Below are positions 43,133 to 51,151 of a stretch of 64,000 nucleotides of DNA, piece after piece; within the stretch, counting starts at the first letter, position 1, and each line of letters opens with the position of its first letter. The notes beneath the pieces were generated by a model. That model was given only the letters and a program-made list of their open reading frames with translations. It was not told where the DNA came from and made no database searches. The position numbers were made by a program, and so were the translations under genes. The DNA comes from Phytoactinopolyspora limicola (lineage in GTDB: Bacteria > Actinomycetota > Actinomycetes > Jiangellales > Jiangellaceae): the NCBI RefSeq assembly GCF_011320225.1, contig NZ_JAAOEN010000010.1, forward strand, positions 62,001 through 126,000, in the 5' to 3' direction.

Positions 43133-44466
43133 CAGGTCTCGGCGTTCAGCGGGGCGCCGTCGTAGGTGTCGAGGAATGCGTCGATCTGGTCTGCTGCCAG
43201 AGCCGCGGCGTCGTCGCCGCTGGCGCCGCGGAACATCGCCGCCTCGAGGCCGTCGCCGACCGCCCGCACCACCCGGTCCGGGTAACGGGGTTCGGCCCGC
43301 GCCGTCGGCAGGATCTGCTCGGTGAACGCGCGGTGCGGGTCGGCGTCGAACACGTCGGCGCACGCCTCGTTGACCGCGTGCCGGGGTGAGTACTTGGAGC
43401 CGAGCCGGCAGGCCCAGTCCTCGCTGAAGTCGTCATTGGCCACCCAGAGCCACTCGGTGAAGGCTTTGGCCGCCTCGATGTGGGAACTGCCGGCATTGAT
43501 CATCTGTGTCCAGCCGCCGTAGACCGTCACCGGCTCGCCGCCCTGCGGGGCCGGGATAGGGACGATGCCGAACGGGACGTCGTCATACAGGTTCTGCAGG
43601 ATGGAGATGGCCCAGAAACCACAGACCTGCATGGCGGTTTCGCCCCGCCCCAGCGGGCCAGGGTTGTTGGTGCCCTCCTCGGTGCGCTCCGGTGCGAAGC
43701 CGCGGGTCACCAACTGGCCCCACAGATCGAACGCCGAGGCGGCCTCCGGGGTACGCAGCGCGGAGGCGGTGGATTCGGCGTTGACTACCTCCCCGCCCGC
43801 GCTCCATAGGAACGGATACCAGGTGAAGTTCTGATACGGACCGGTGCCCGTCTCGATGACGACACCGTGTCGTCCACCCCCGGTCAGCTCCTCCGCGGCG
43901 GCAACGAGGTCGTCCCATGTTCGCGGCGGATCGATGCCGGCGTCCGCCAAGTGGTCGAGCCGGTAGAACAGGCCGACCGGCTCCATCTCGAACGGCAGCG
44001 ACATCATCTGGCCGTCCACCGTGACCGCCGCGATCGACGGCTCGTTGTACTCCGTGGGGTCGACGATGTCGCCGATCGGCGCCGCAACACCCTGGTTGAC
44101 ATAGTCGATGAACGCACCGGGGCTGATCCAGAAGATGTCCGGTCCGCGGTTCGCCGCGAACGCCGTGGTCAGCGTCGTCGTCGTGTAGTCCTCGAAAGGA
44201 AAGGTCTCGAACTGCACCTGGACGTCCGGGTTCTCGTCGTTCCAGACGTCGATGGCTTCCTCGATGCGCGGGTCGGCACCGTCGTCGGCGGCGTTGAACT
44301 TCCAGAACCGCAGCGTGACCGGTCCGCCGTCGCCGCCGTCGTCCCCGCCACAGCCGGCGAGCAGTGCCCCCAGTGCGCCCAGCGAGGCGCTACCGGCCAG
44401 GGTGTTCCGTGTGAAGTCACGGCGGGTCAGCGGTCGGCCGCCGGCGCGGCTTCGGTGAGCGCTCAT
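43132..44466 (-). CDS. Sugar ABC transporter substrate-binding lipoprotein with Tat-like signal
   Basis: 444 residues. The N-terminus has RRDFTRNTLAGSASLGALGALLAGC: a twin-arginine motif followed by a lipobox, so it may be exported folded and then lipidated. A Gly/Asp linker and the two-lobed carbohydrate-binding domain follow. The ATG has GGGAG upstream. It is second in the operon after DUF4185 and provides substrate capture for the two permeases; no ATPase is encoded. Confidence 0.9.
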   Translation of the reverse strand: MSAHRSRAGGRPLTRRDFTRNTLAGSASLGALGALLAGCGGDDGGDGGPVTLRFWKFNAADDGADPRIEEAIDVWNDENPDVQVQFETFPFEDYTTTTLTTAFAANRGPDIFWISPGAFIDYVNQGVAAPIGDIVDPTEYNEPSIAAVTVDGQMMSLPFEMEPVGLFYRLDHLADAGIDPPRTWDDLVAAAEELTGGGRHGVVIETGTGPYQNFTWYPFLWSAGGEVVNAESTASALRTPEAASAFDLWGQLVTRGFAPERTEEGTNNPGPLGRGETAMQVCGFWAISILQNLYDDVPFGIVPIPAPQGGEPVTVYGGWTQMINAGSSHIEAAKAFTEWLWVANDDFSEDWACRLGSKYSPRHAVNEACADVFDADPHRAFTEQILPTARAEPRYPDRVVRAVGDGLEAAMFRGASGDDAAALAADQIDAFLDTYDGAPLNAET

Positions 44467-44544
44467 GCGGAGATGCTCCCTTCGGGAAGATCGGAATGTG
44501 ATGATCGAGTCCGGCCCAGGACGCATACGTGTTGCGGGGGTTGC

Positions 44545-45699
44545 CTATGGAGCGACACACCTGGCGCCGGCGGTACCGCGGGTCTCGTCGGGCAACTCGG
44601 TTCGCCACCAGTAGACGTCGTAGTGGTCGAAGCGCGAGAGCGTGAAGTAGACGTCCGGACCGTTGTTCCAGCGCGGGGCGATATATGGCCCATACAGCGA
44701 CGGCACGTCGTGCGATGTGAGTACGGCCTGCTCGGGGCTCCACGGCCCGGTCAGGCACTCCGCGGTGCGGATCACGACGGCGCCGGTGCCCCAATCGTCG
44801 TTGCCCTCGTCGTTCAGGTACATCATGATCCACTTCTTGTAGTGGGAGTTCCAGCGCACCGAAAGTTCGCCCACCGGAGCGGGTACTACCTCAACAGCCT
44901 CGCCGGCGTCGGCCACCCAGTGTGCGCCGTCCCAGTACTGATAACGGTCGAGGTCGAGGAGGTGGGTGCGATGCACCCGGGCGAGTTGGACGCCGCCGAA
45001 GCGACCGCCGGGAATGCCAAAGGCGTAAACGTGTGGGCCACGCTCGACGTACGCCACCTGGCCGAAGTTGCTATCGCCGGGCCAGACGGCATCCGGGTCT
45101 TTGGTCCAGGTCTGACCGTCGTCGTCGGAGTAGGCGAGCCCGGAGTGGTTCAGGTCCCAATGCCCCGGTTCACCCCAGTGGGAGACCGACATGTAGTGCA
45201 GGTACATCCGGGCGCCGGTGGAGACGCCGTAGGTGGGGATGACGGTGATCTCGTCGCCGTCCTTGCGCGCCTCGAGGATCTCCGCCGCGTGGCCGTTGGC
45301 GTCCTCGACCATGCCGTCGAACGTCAAACCGTCGGTGGGGTCGCGGTCGGTTGTCCACGCCAGCACGTTGCTGCGCCAATAGCCCCCGTCCCAGGGGGTT
45401 TCGCCGGAGAAGGTGTCGCCGAACACGACGTAGGTCTTGCCGCGATGCTCGAACATGTGGCCCAGGTCGGTGCCGCCGACATCCCAGCGTTGGTCGGTCT
45501 GGTTGATCGATCCGGGTCCGGTCAGCCGGGCCAGTACCTCCGCCCCAATGGGATCGGTGGTGGCTGGATCGGTGGTGGCTGGATCGGTGGTGACGTCCGT
45601 CGTCGGCAGGTCGGCTAGGGATGGATGTGCGGCCGCCGCCAGCATGACGACGAGTGGGAGGGCGATAGCGGAGCCGACCAGGGTCGTGGAACGTCTCAT
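44545..45699 (-). CDS. Secreted DUF4185 domain protein
   Basis: 384 residues. A cleavable signal peptide (residues 1-30) is followed by a Thr/Asp repeat (TTDPATTDPATTDP) and a beta-propeller-like domain containing MFEHRGKTYVVFGDTF, GYWRSNVLAWTTDRDP and WIMMYLNDEG, which I recognise as DUF4185. Such proteins are predicted glycan-binding or glycan-cleaving propellers; some DUF4185 enzymes act on arabinogalactan or arabinan-type polymers, but no activity can be read here. It is the first gene of the LacI-controlled operon, with the operator just upstream, so it probably releases the sugar that the ABC system imports. Confidence 0.75.
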   Translation of the reverse strand: MRRSTTLVGSAIALPLVVMLAAAAHPSLADLPTTDVTTDPATTDPATTDPIGAEVLARLTGPGSINQTDQRWDVGGTDLGHMFEHRGKTYVVFGDTFSGETPWDGGYWRSNVLAWTTDRDPTDGLTFDGMVEDANGHAAEILEARKDGDEITVIPTYGVSTGARMYLHYMSVSHWGEPGHWDLNHSGLAYSDDDGQTWTKDPDAVWPGDSNFGQVAYVERGPHVYAFGIPGGRFGGVQLARVHRTHLLDLDRYQYWDGAHWVADAGEAVEVVPAPVGELSVRWNSHYKKWIMMYLNDEGNDDWGTGAVVIRTAECLTGPWSPEQAVLTSHDVPSLYGPYIAPRWNNGPDVYFTLSRFDHYDVYWWRTELPDETRGTAGARCVAP

Positions 45700-45719
45700 G
45701 GCGCACCTTCCAGGGAGGG

Positions 45720-45745
45720 CAAATGAGAAATCGATTGCTCATTTG
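45720..45745. promoter_or_regulatory. Predicted LacI-family operator for the DUF4185/ABC operon
   Basis: CAAATGAG-N10-CTCATTTG is a perfect 8-bp dyad around the core GAAATCGATTGC (45727-45738). It lies 21 bases upstream of the DUF4185 start. The same core occurs inverted (GCAATCGATTTC) upstream of the LacI gene at 46946-46957. LacI-family operators with a central CG and a form like AAATCGATTT are well known. Confidence 0.65.
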
Positions 45746-45788
45746 TCTACTAGTGCCCTGAAAGGCTGTCAACCCCCTCTCACCCGCT

Positions 45789-45858
45789 CCTCTCCCCATG
45801 ATCATTGGCTTTTGACTACCGAATTCGGTAGTCAAAAGCCAATGATCATGGGGAGAGG
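45789..45858. repeat. Palindromic repeat C at the 3-prime end of the lacI gene
   Basis: 70 bases that read identically on both strands, with 35-base perfect arms and no loop; the centre is ACCGAATTCGGT. Left arm contains CTCCCCATGATCATTGG. The TGA stop of the lacI gene (45846-45848, minus strand) is within it, so the last residues LSP come from the repeat. It lies between lacI and the DUF4185 promoter and might stop read-through. Confidence 0.95.
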
Positions 45859-46862
45859 GGGGTGGGGCGGGTGGAGCTGGCCCGGACCCGCAAAGTGGTC
45901 TTGAGGGTCTGTTGGGTCAGGGCGCGATCCGGGTTGGCGATCCGGTGCGCGAGCAACTCGGCGGCAGCGCGGCCTTCCTCGTACGTCGGCTGCTCTACCG
46001 TCGTGATGGACGGCCGGACGAGATCGGCCCACGGAATCTCGTCGAAACCGACGAGGGCGATGTCGTCCGGAATCACCCGACCGCGTTCGGCCAGGCACTC
46101 CATGGCGCCGACGGTCATGAGGTTGTTGGCGACGAACACCGCGTCCGGTGCTGGTCCGGCCGCGTCGAGTAGCGCGGCCATCGCGTCGTGGCCACCGTGT
46201 TCGCGGAAATCGGCGGCGCGGATCAGAGACTCGTCCACCGGCCGGCCGGCGGCCTTGAAGGCATTCCGGTATCCGCGTAGGCGTTGGGCGGCCGTGCTCA
46301 GCCGGCGCGGGCCGGTAATGCAGGCGATGCGCTCGTAGCCCTGCTCGATCAGGTGGGTGGTCGCCTCTTCGGCTCCGTGTTCGTTGTCGACGAGGACCGA
46401 GTCGCAGCGCACCCCTTTGACCTGACGGTCGACCATTACCACTGGGCAGCCGGAGTCGGGCAGCAGGTTGAAATCCTCTGTCCGATCCGATGACGGGGAG
46501 ATGATCACACCGGCCATCTGCTCGCTGAGGGCGACGCCGATGTACTTCGATTCCTTCTCCGGGTTCTCGTCGCTGTTGCAGAGCACCACCGAGCAGCCGG
46601 CGGCGGAGGCGACGTCCTCGATGCCGCGAACCATCGAGGTGAAGAACGGGTTCTGGACGTCGGAGATGATCACCGCCCACAGGCTTGTCTGCTGTTTGCG
46701 CAGGTTGCGCGCCACGGCGTTGCGTCGGTATCCGAGTTCGGCTACCGCGGCCAGTACCCGTTCGGTCAGCGTGGGGTCGACCGAGCCGCGGCCGTTGAGC
46801 ACGCGGGACACGGTGGCGGCGGAGACGTCGGCGTGTCGCGCCACGTCGTAGATGGTCGCCAT
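45846..46862 (-). CDS. LacI-family transcriptional regulator
   Basis: 338 residues from the ATG at 46862, which has GGGGAAGG upstream. The HTH is classic LacI (TIYDVARHADVSAATVSRVLNGRGSV), followed by the periplasmic-binding-like sensor domain (SLWAVIISDVQNPFFTSMVRGIEDVA). It should repress the downstream DUF4185/ABC operon and itself through the GAAATCGATTGC-type sites at 45727 and 46946. The inducer is likely the imported sugar. Confidence 0.93.
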   Translation of the reverse strand: MATIYDVARHADVSAATVSRVLNGRGSVDPTLTERVLAAVAELGYRRNAVARNLRKQQTSLWAVIISDVQNPFFTSMVRGIEDVASAAGCSVVLCNSDENPEKESKYIGVALSEQMAGVIISPSSDRTEDFNLLPDSGCPVVMVDRQVKGVRCDSVLVDNEHGAEEATTHLIEQGYERIACITGPRRLSTAAQRLRGYRNAFKAAGRPVDESLIRAADFREHGGHDAMAALLDAAGPAPDAVFVANNLMTVGAMECLAERGRVIPDDIALVGFDEIPWADLVRPSITTVEQPTYEEGRAAAELLAHRIANPDRALTQQTLKTTLRVRASSTRPTPLSP

Positions 46863-47232
46863 GGGCCTTCCCCTCGGTGCTCGCGCCGGCGCCGGCCGGT
46901 GCGGTGGTGGCGTTGACAGGACTGCTGGTCTATCGTAGCGTGCGGGCAATCGATTTCTGACGAAGAAGGTCATCGTGGTGCGAATCGGACGTTGGGCAAT
47001 CTCCGACGGGGGAGATCTCGCTCATGGCGACGCGTTGACCCAAGCACACCCGGCCGAGTGCGCCGCGGCCGATATCCTGGTGGCGGGCAACCGAGAGAGG
47101 GTGCGTGGGGTGCGGTCAACACGGCTCCTGGTTCACCCGCGGCAGGCCCGACCCGGCCACGGCGCAGCTCACCTGACTCAGATGCGACATCGATTTCCAG
47201 CTCCCGACGTCCGCGGCCTCTAGGGTGTGTTG
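46863..47232. other. Divergent lacI/kinase intergenic region
   Basis: 370 bases with no supported gene. It holds the operator-like GCAATCGATTTC at 46946-46957, described separately, and a related GACATCGATTTC at 47186-47197, 36 bases upstream of the kinase start. The second site shares the nine bases ATCGATTTC, so the kinase may belong to the same regulon. A short 82-codon GTG frame (46975-47223) has no recognisable domain and no ribosome site; I consider it chance. Confidence 0.6.
46946..46957. promoter_or_regulatory. Second LacI-type operator core
   Basis: GCAATCGATTTC is the exact reverse complement of the GAAATCGATTGC core at 45727-45738. It is 84 bases upstream of the lacI start, in the position expected for autoregulation. 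Confidence 0.55.
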
Positions 47233-48732
47233 ATGCGCGATCTCTTTCTTGGTGTCGACGTCGGCACGGCCAGCACCAAAGGGGTGCTGGTGGATACCGA
47301 CGGAACGGTTGTGGCCAGCGCCGTCCGAGAGCACGAGCTGTCGTTGCCGCAACCGGGGTGGGCCGAGCACGACGCGGAAGCGACCTGGTGGGAAGACTTC
47401 GTCGCGGTGTCGCGTGAGCTGACGGCCGGGGAACACGGACGGGTCACCAGTGTCGGGGTCAGCGGCATCGGGCCGTGCCTACTCGCCGCCACCGCCGCCG
47501 GCACACCGCTGCGACCAGCCATTCTCTACGGCATCGACACCCGCGCCACCGCCGAGATCGACGACCAGCAGCGACGGTACGGCGCCGACGCCATCCTGGC
47601 CCGGTGTGGCTCGCCGCTGACGTCGCAGGCGATCGGCCCGAAGATCGAATGGCTGCGCCGACACGAGCCGGAGGTGTGGACGCGCACCGACCGGATCTTC
47701 ATGGCCAGCTCGTTCTTGGTGCACCGCCTGACCGGCGCCTACATCCTCGACCACCACTCGGCCAGCCAATCGGTGCCGATGTACGACCTCGACGCCGCCG
47801 ACTGGGCATCTGACTGGTGTGCCGACATCGCCCCTGGTCTGCGCCTGCCGGAGCTGGCCTGGCCGGGCGACGTGGTGGGGACGGTGAGCGCCGACGCCGC
47901 CCGGCTCAGCGGAATAACCGCCGGAACACCGGTCGTCGCCGGCACCGTCGACGCGTGGGCGGAGGCGCTCAGCGTCGGAGTGCGCCGACCCGGCGACCTC
48001 ATGCTCATGTACGGCAGCACCATGTTCCTCGTGCAGGTGGTGGAGCGGCCGTTGCGCAGTCCGGCCCTCTGGGGGACCGCCGGGGTATTGCCCGGCACCT
48101 ATTGCCTGGCCGGAGGTATGGCTACGTCCGGGGCGTTGACCGAATGGCTACGCCGGCTCACCGGGGCCGACGGGTACGCCACCTTAACCGACGAGGCAGC
48201 AGGGGTCCCGGCGGGCTCGGACGGCCTGCTTATGCTGCCGTACTTCGCCGGTGAACGGACGCCGCTGTTCGACGTCGACGCCCGTGGTGTCGTGGCCGGC
48301 CTCACCCTCCGGCACGGGCGGGAACATCTGTACCGGGCTGCGCTGGAGGCTACCGCGTTCGGCATCCGGCACAACCTCGAGGCGATGTCCGCCGTCGGTG
48401 CCGATCCGGGGCGGCTGGTGGCCGTCGGCGGCGGCACCCGGGGCGGGCTGTGGACCCGTATCGTCTCCGACATTCTCGACCGTCAACAGCAGGTGCCCGC
48501 GCAGACCGTCGGCGCGAGCCTCGGTGACGCCATGCTGGCGGCGCGGGCCGTCGCCCCCGATCTCACCGTCGACGACTGGAACCCCGTGGTGCACGTCGTC
48601 GAGCCCACGGCCGCACATCGAGCTGTGTACGACGAGTTGTACGGCGCCTACCGGTCTCTGTATCCGGCCACCCGTGAGCAGGCCCACCTGCTGGCCAGGA
48701 TCCAGCGCTCCGGCTCCGCCCACCTCACATAA
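47233..48732 (+). CDS. FGGY-family carbohydrate kinase
   Basis: 499 residues from the ATG at 47233; GTG and TTG codons just upstream are in frame. The N-terminal phosphate-binding motif is FLGVDVGTASTKGVLVDTDG and the C-terminal lobe has ALEATAFGIRHNLE and GGGTRGGLWTRIVSDIL, as in xylulokinase and ribulokinase. It phosphorylates the imported sugar; the substrate may be xylulose or another pentulose. It is divergent from lacI and close to a predicted operator of that protein. Confidence 0.9.
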   Translation: MRDLFLGVDVGTASTKGVLVDTDGTVVASAVREHELSLPQPGWAEHDAEATWWEDFVAVSRELTAGEHGRVTSVGVSGIGPCLLAATAAGTPLRPAILYGIDTRATAEIDDQQRRYGADAILARCGSPLTSQAIGPKIEWLRRHEPEVWTRTDRIFMASSFLVHRLTGAYILDHHSASQSVPMYDLDAADWASDWCADIAPGLRLPELAWPGDVVGTVSADAARLSGITAGTPVVAGTVDAWAEALSVGVRRPGDLMLMYGSTMFLVQVVERPLRSPALWGTAGVLPGTYCLAGGMATSGALTEWLRRLTGADGYATLTDEAAGVPAGSDGLLMLPYFAGERTPLFDVDARGVVAGLTLRHGREHLYRAALEATAFGIRHNLEAMSAVGADPGRLVAVGGGTRGGLWTRIVSDILDRQQQVPAQTVGASLGDAMLAARAVAPDLTVDDWNPVVHVVEPTAAHRAVYDELYGAYRSLYPATREQAHLLARIQRSGSAHLT

Positions 48733-48768
48733 CCCGGAGAGCCCGCTCGCGCGCACCCGCGGCGACGG

Positions 48769-49740
48769 TCACGACCGCAGGAGGGCGTGGACCCGGGCGA
48801 CGTATCGGCTGTGTTCGTCGTCATCGCCGGGATACTCCGCGTGCCCGGCGCTGAACACGTAGAACTCCGTCTCGGACGGCACCGCGTTGCACACCGCGAA
48901 CTGTCCAGGGGGTGGCACCGCCGGGTCCCACAGCGCTGGCGCCAGCAGGGTGGGAATCCGTAGTCGGCGGGCGGCGACGGCGGCGTCGAAGAACCGCAAC
49001 ACGTCGACGACCTCCGGATGTGCCCGGGCGTGCCGGCGCACCGCCTCTCCGCTTCCGGTACACGGCATCGTCAGGCGTAGTGGATGGTGGCCGAAGCTTG
49101 GTACATGTAGGGCGGCGGCGGTGAACCGCTCGTCCCACGGCACCGCCAACGCGCCGATGCCGCCGCCGAAGCTACCGCCGACGTAGGCGAGCCGTGCGGG
49201 TGGCTCGGCCACGATGTCGAGCAGAGCTGTCGCGGCGCACCAGACGTCGGCCGCGCATCCACCATGGATGTAGGTATCTCTGGCCTCGATACCGTGCAGC
49301 ACGTGCGACGGGGCATCCGCGGGTACTCCCGGCAGGAGACCCCGCGACGGCAGCCCCCGCGCCACGGGGAAGATGGCCGCCGTGTGATCCGGTAGCAACG
49401 TGAGGTCGGGTGCGTCGCGCCCGCCATATCCGTGACCGATGACCGCCGCCTGGTCGATCACTCCGTCGCTGGGTAATACGACCCAGCCGCCAAGCCGCAC
49501 GCCGTGGAGCGAGGTGAACGACACGTCGAACAGGTCGATATCCGCACAGCCCGCCGGGGCGTGCGCGGTGAGCTGCACCGCGGGATCCACCCGCCTGGCC
49601 TGCTCGTGTAGCCCTTGCCAGAACTCGGCGAACCCGGGCGGTTCCTCGGGTGCGCCCACGGCGCGCAACATGGCCTCGTCGTACCCGAACGTGGCGTCGA
49701 CGGCGTCGGGACCGAACCACCGGTCATAAGGCGCGGGCAC
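48769..49740 (-). CDS. Acetyl-xylan-esterase-like alpha/beta hydrolase (AXE1 family)
   Basis: 323 residues from the GTG at 49740, with AGGGTG upstream. N-terminal PAPYDRWFGPDAVDATFGYDEAMLRA, followed by IGHGYGGRDAPD, nucleophile elbow YVGGSFGGGIGALA (Ser near 195), acid in LAPALWDPAVPP and His in SAGHAEYPG. This matches the acetylxylan esterase/cephalosporin-C deacetylase family. It has no signal peptide, so it would deacetylate short imported oligosaccharides in the cytoplasm. It converges with the FGGY kinase. Confidence 0.87.
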   Translation of the reverse strand: MPAPYDRWFGPDAVDATFGYDEAMLRAVGAPEEPPGFAEFWQGLHEQARRVDPAVQLTAHAPAGCADIDLFDVSFTSLHGVRLGGWVVLPSDGVIDQAAVIGHGYGGRDAPDLTLLPDHTAAIFPVARGLPSRGLLPGVPADAPSHVLHGIEARDTYIHGGCAADVWCAATALLDIVAEPPARLAYVGGSFGGGIGALAVPWDERFTAAALHVPSFGHHPLRLTMPCTGSGEAVRRHARAHPEVVDVLRFFDAAVAARRLRIPTLLAPALWDPAVPPPGQFAVCNAVPSETEFYVFSAGHAEYPGDDDEHSRYVARVHALLRS

Positions 49741-49819
49741 GTCTCGGCACCCTAGTACACCGCCGCGGTGTCGCCGAACCACGGCCCGGCGCGGCCCCGA
49801 CCACGTATGGTTATCACTC

Positions 49820-50545
49820 GTGCTGCTCTTAGCCCTGGACACAGCTACGCCGGCGGTCACTGTCGCGCTGCATGACGGCGCTCGTGTCGTCGCGGAATCC
49901 ACCACGGTCGACGCACGTCGGCACACTGAGCTCCTGATCCCTGCCGTGCTAGACGCACTCGCCGAGGCGGGCGCCGATCGGCGCGACGTCACCGAGATCG
50001 CCGTGGGGGTAGGGCCCGGCCCGTTCACCGGCCTACGGGTCGGCCTGGCCGCCGCGACGACGTGGGGTGCAGCACTCGACCTGCCTGTGCGGGGTGTGTG
50101 CAGCCTGGACGTCATCGCGTACGAGGTCGTGCGGTCCGGATCCGCGGGCGCGCAGCCGTTCGCGGTCGCCACCGATGCCCGTCGACGAGAGGTCTACTGG
50201 GCGACGTACGACGCAGCCGGCCAGCGCACCGACGGTCCACACGTCGGGCCGCCGCTCACCCCCGACGAGCACGTCGGGACGATGCTGGCCGCACTGCCCG
50301 CCGCCGGCGCTGGGGCGCGGCTCTACCCGGCAGCGTTCGCGCAGGTCGTCGAGCCTGAGTATCCATCGGCAGCGGTCCTGGCCACCGCGGTGGCGGCGAG
50401 TGCGGTCGAGATCGTTGAACCGCAACCCCTTTACCTGCGTCGCCCTGACGTCACGGTCACGACGGGCCGCAAGAGCGTGCTCGGATCAGCGTCGACCGGA
50501 TCAGCGTCGACCGGATCAGCGCAGTCGGGTCGGCGCCAACGGTGA
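49820..50545 (+). CDS. tsaB: tRNA threonylcarbamoyladenosine biosynthesis protein TsaB
   Basis: 241 residues, GTG start. The N-terminal LLLALDTATPAVTVALHDG and the segment IAVGVGPGPFTGLRVGLA are TsaB signatures. It forms the t6A complex with TsaD and TsaE. The C-terminus has a 15-base unit GGATCAGCGTCGACC repeated twice plus a partial copy (50483-50520), encoding GSASTGSAST, not part of the fold. The stop overlaps the rimI start by four bases. Confidence 0.94.
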   Translation: MLLLALDTATPAVTVALHDGARVVAESTTVDARRHTELLIPAVLDALAEAGADRRDVTEIAVGVGPGPFTGLRVGLAAATTWGAALDLPVRGVCSLDVIAYEVVRSGSAGAQPFAVATDARRREVYWATYDAAGQRTDGPHVGPPLTPDEHVGTMLAALPAAGAGARLYPAAFAQVVEPEYPSAAVLATAVAASAVEIVEPQPLYLRRPDVTVTTGRKSVLGSASTGSASTGSAQSGRRQR

Positions 50546-51084
50546 CCGTCACCATCCGGCCGATGCGACCGGAGGACATCGAGGCGGTGCTCCCACTGGA
50601 ACGGGAGCTCTTCGCCGGAGATCCACCGTGGACGGCGGAGATCTTCCGGTCCGAACTGGCGCGGATGCCGGCCAGCCGTTGGTACGTCGTCGCCGAACGA
50701 AGCCGCGGCGAGGCGGGTCGCGCCGGAGCCGGCGAGGTCGATGCGATGATCACCGACGCGACGCACCCGGTACCGATGATCGTCGGCTACGCCGGCGTCC
50801 GGCTGCCCGCGGCCGGTGGTGACCTGGCCGATGTCCACACCATCGCGGTGGCCCCGGACCAGCAGCGTCAAGGGATCGGCAGTCGGCTGCTGACCGCCCT
50901 CGCCGACCGGGCGCAGGCTTGTGCGGCAGGTGCGCTGACCCTGGACGTGCGTGAAGACAACGCGGCCGCCCTCTCCTTCTACGGCCAGCACGGCTTCACC
51001 CGGATCGCCGTGCGCCCCGCGTACTTCCGCGGCCGGCGGGATGCGATCGTCATGCACCGCCCCCTCCCCCCTCCCTCCCCATGA
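50542..51084 (+). CDS. rimI: Ribosomal protein S18 N-acetyltransferase RimI
   Basis: 180 residues, GNAT fold. TVTIRPMRPEDIEAVLPLERELFAGDPPW is the RimI N-terminus, and VAPDQQRQGIGSRLLTALA is the acetyl-CoA loop. A 15-residue insertion (EVDAMITDATHPVPM region) follows the first strands. It acetylates the S18 N-terminus or related proteins and is typically coupled with tsaB/tsaD. The stop TGA (51082-51084) is in palindrome D, so the C-terminal PPPSP comes from the repeat. Confidence 0.92.
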   Translation: MTVTIRPMRPEDIEAVLPLERELFAGDPPWTAEIFRSELARMPASRWYVVAERSRGEAGRAGAGEVDAMITDATHPVPMIVGYAGVRLPAAGGDLADVHTIAVAPDQQRQGIGSRLLTALADRAQACAAGALTLDVREDNAAALSFYGQHGFTRIAVRPAYFRGRRDAIVMHRPLPPPSP

Positions 51085-51144
51085 TCATTGGCTTTTGACT
51101 ACCGGATCCGGTAGCCAAAAGCCAATGATCATGGGAAGGGAGGG
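51069..51144. repeat. Palindromic repeat D joining rimI to tsaD
   Basis: 76 bases with two mismatches in 38-base arms, centred on ACCGGATCCGGT. The left arm CCTCCCTCCCCATGATCA contains the rimI stop codon; the right arm ends AAGGGAGGG, seven bases before the tsaD GTG, and is its ribosome site. Same layout as repeat B. The inner sequence TTGGCTTTTGACTACC is close to that of repeat C. Confidence 0.95.
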
Positions 51145-51151
51145 ATAATCG

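Noticed and set aside
43867-45618. 583-codon plus-strand frame opposite the binding protein and DUF4185 genes
   Set aside because: Spans two real minus-strand genes and the gap between them; no family motif or ribosome site.
46975-47223. 82-codon open frame on the plus strand between lacI and the FGGY kinase
   Set aside because: No ribosome site, no recognisable domain, weak codon bias in its second half, and it lies across predicted operator sites.
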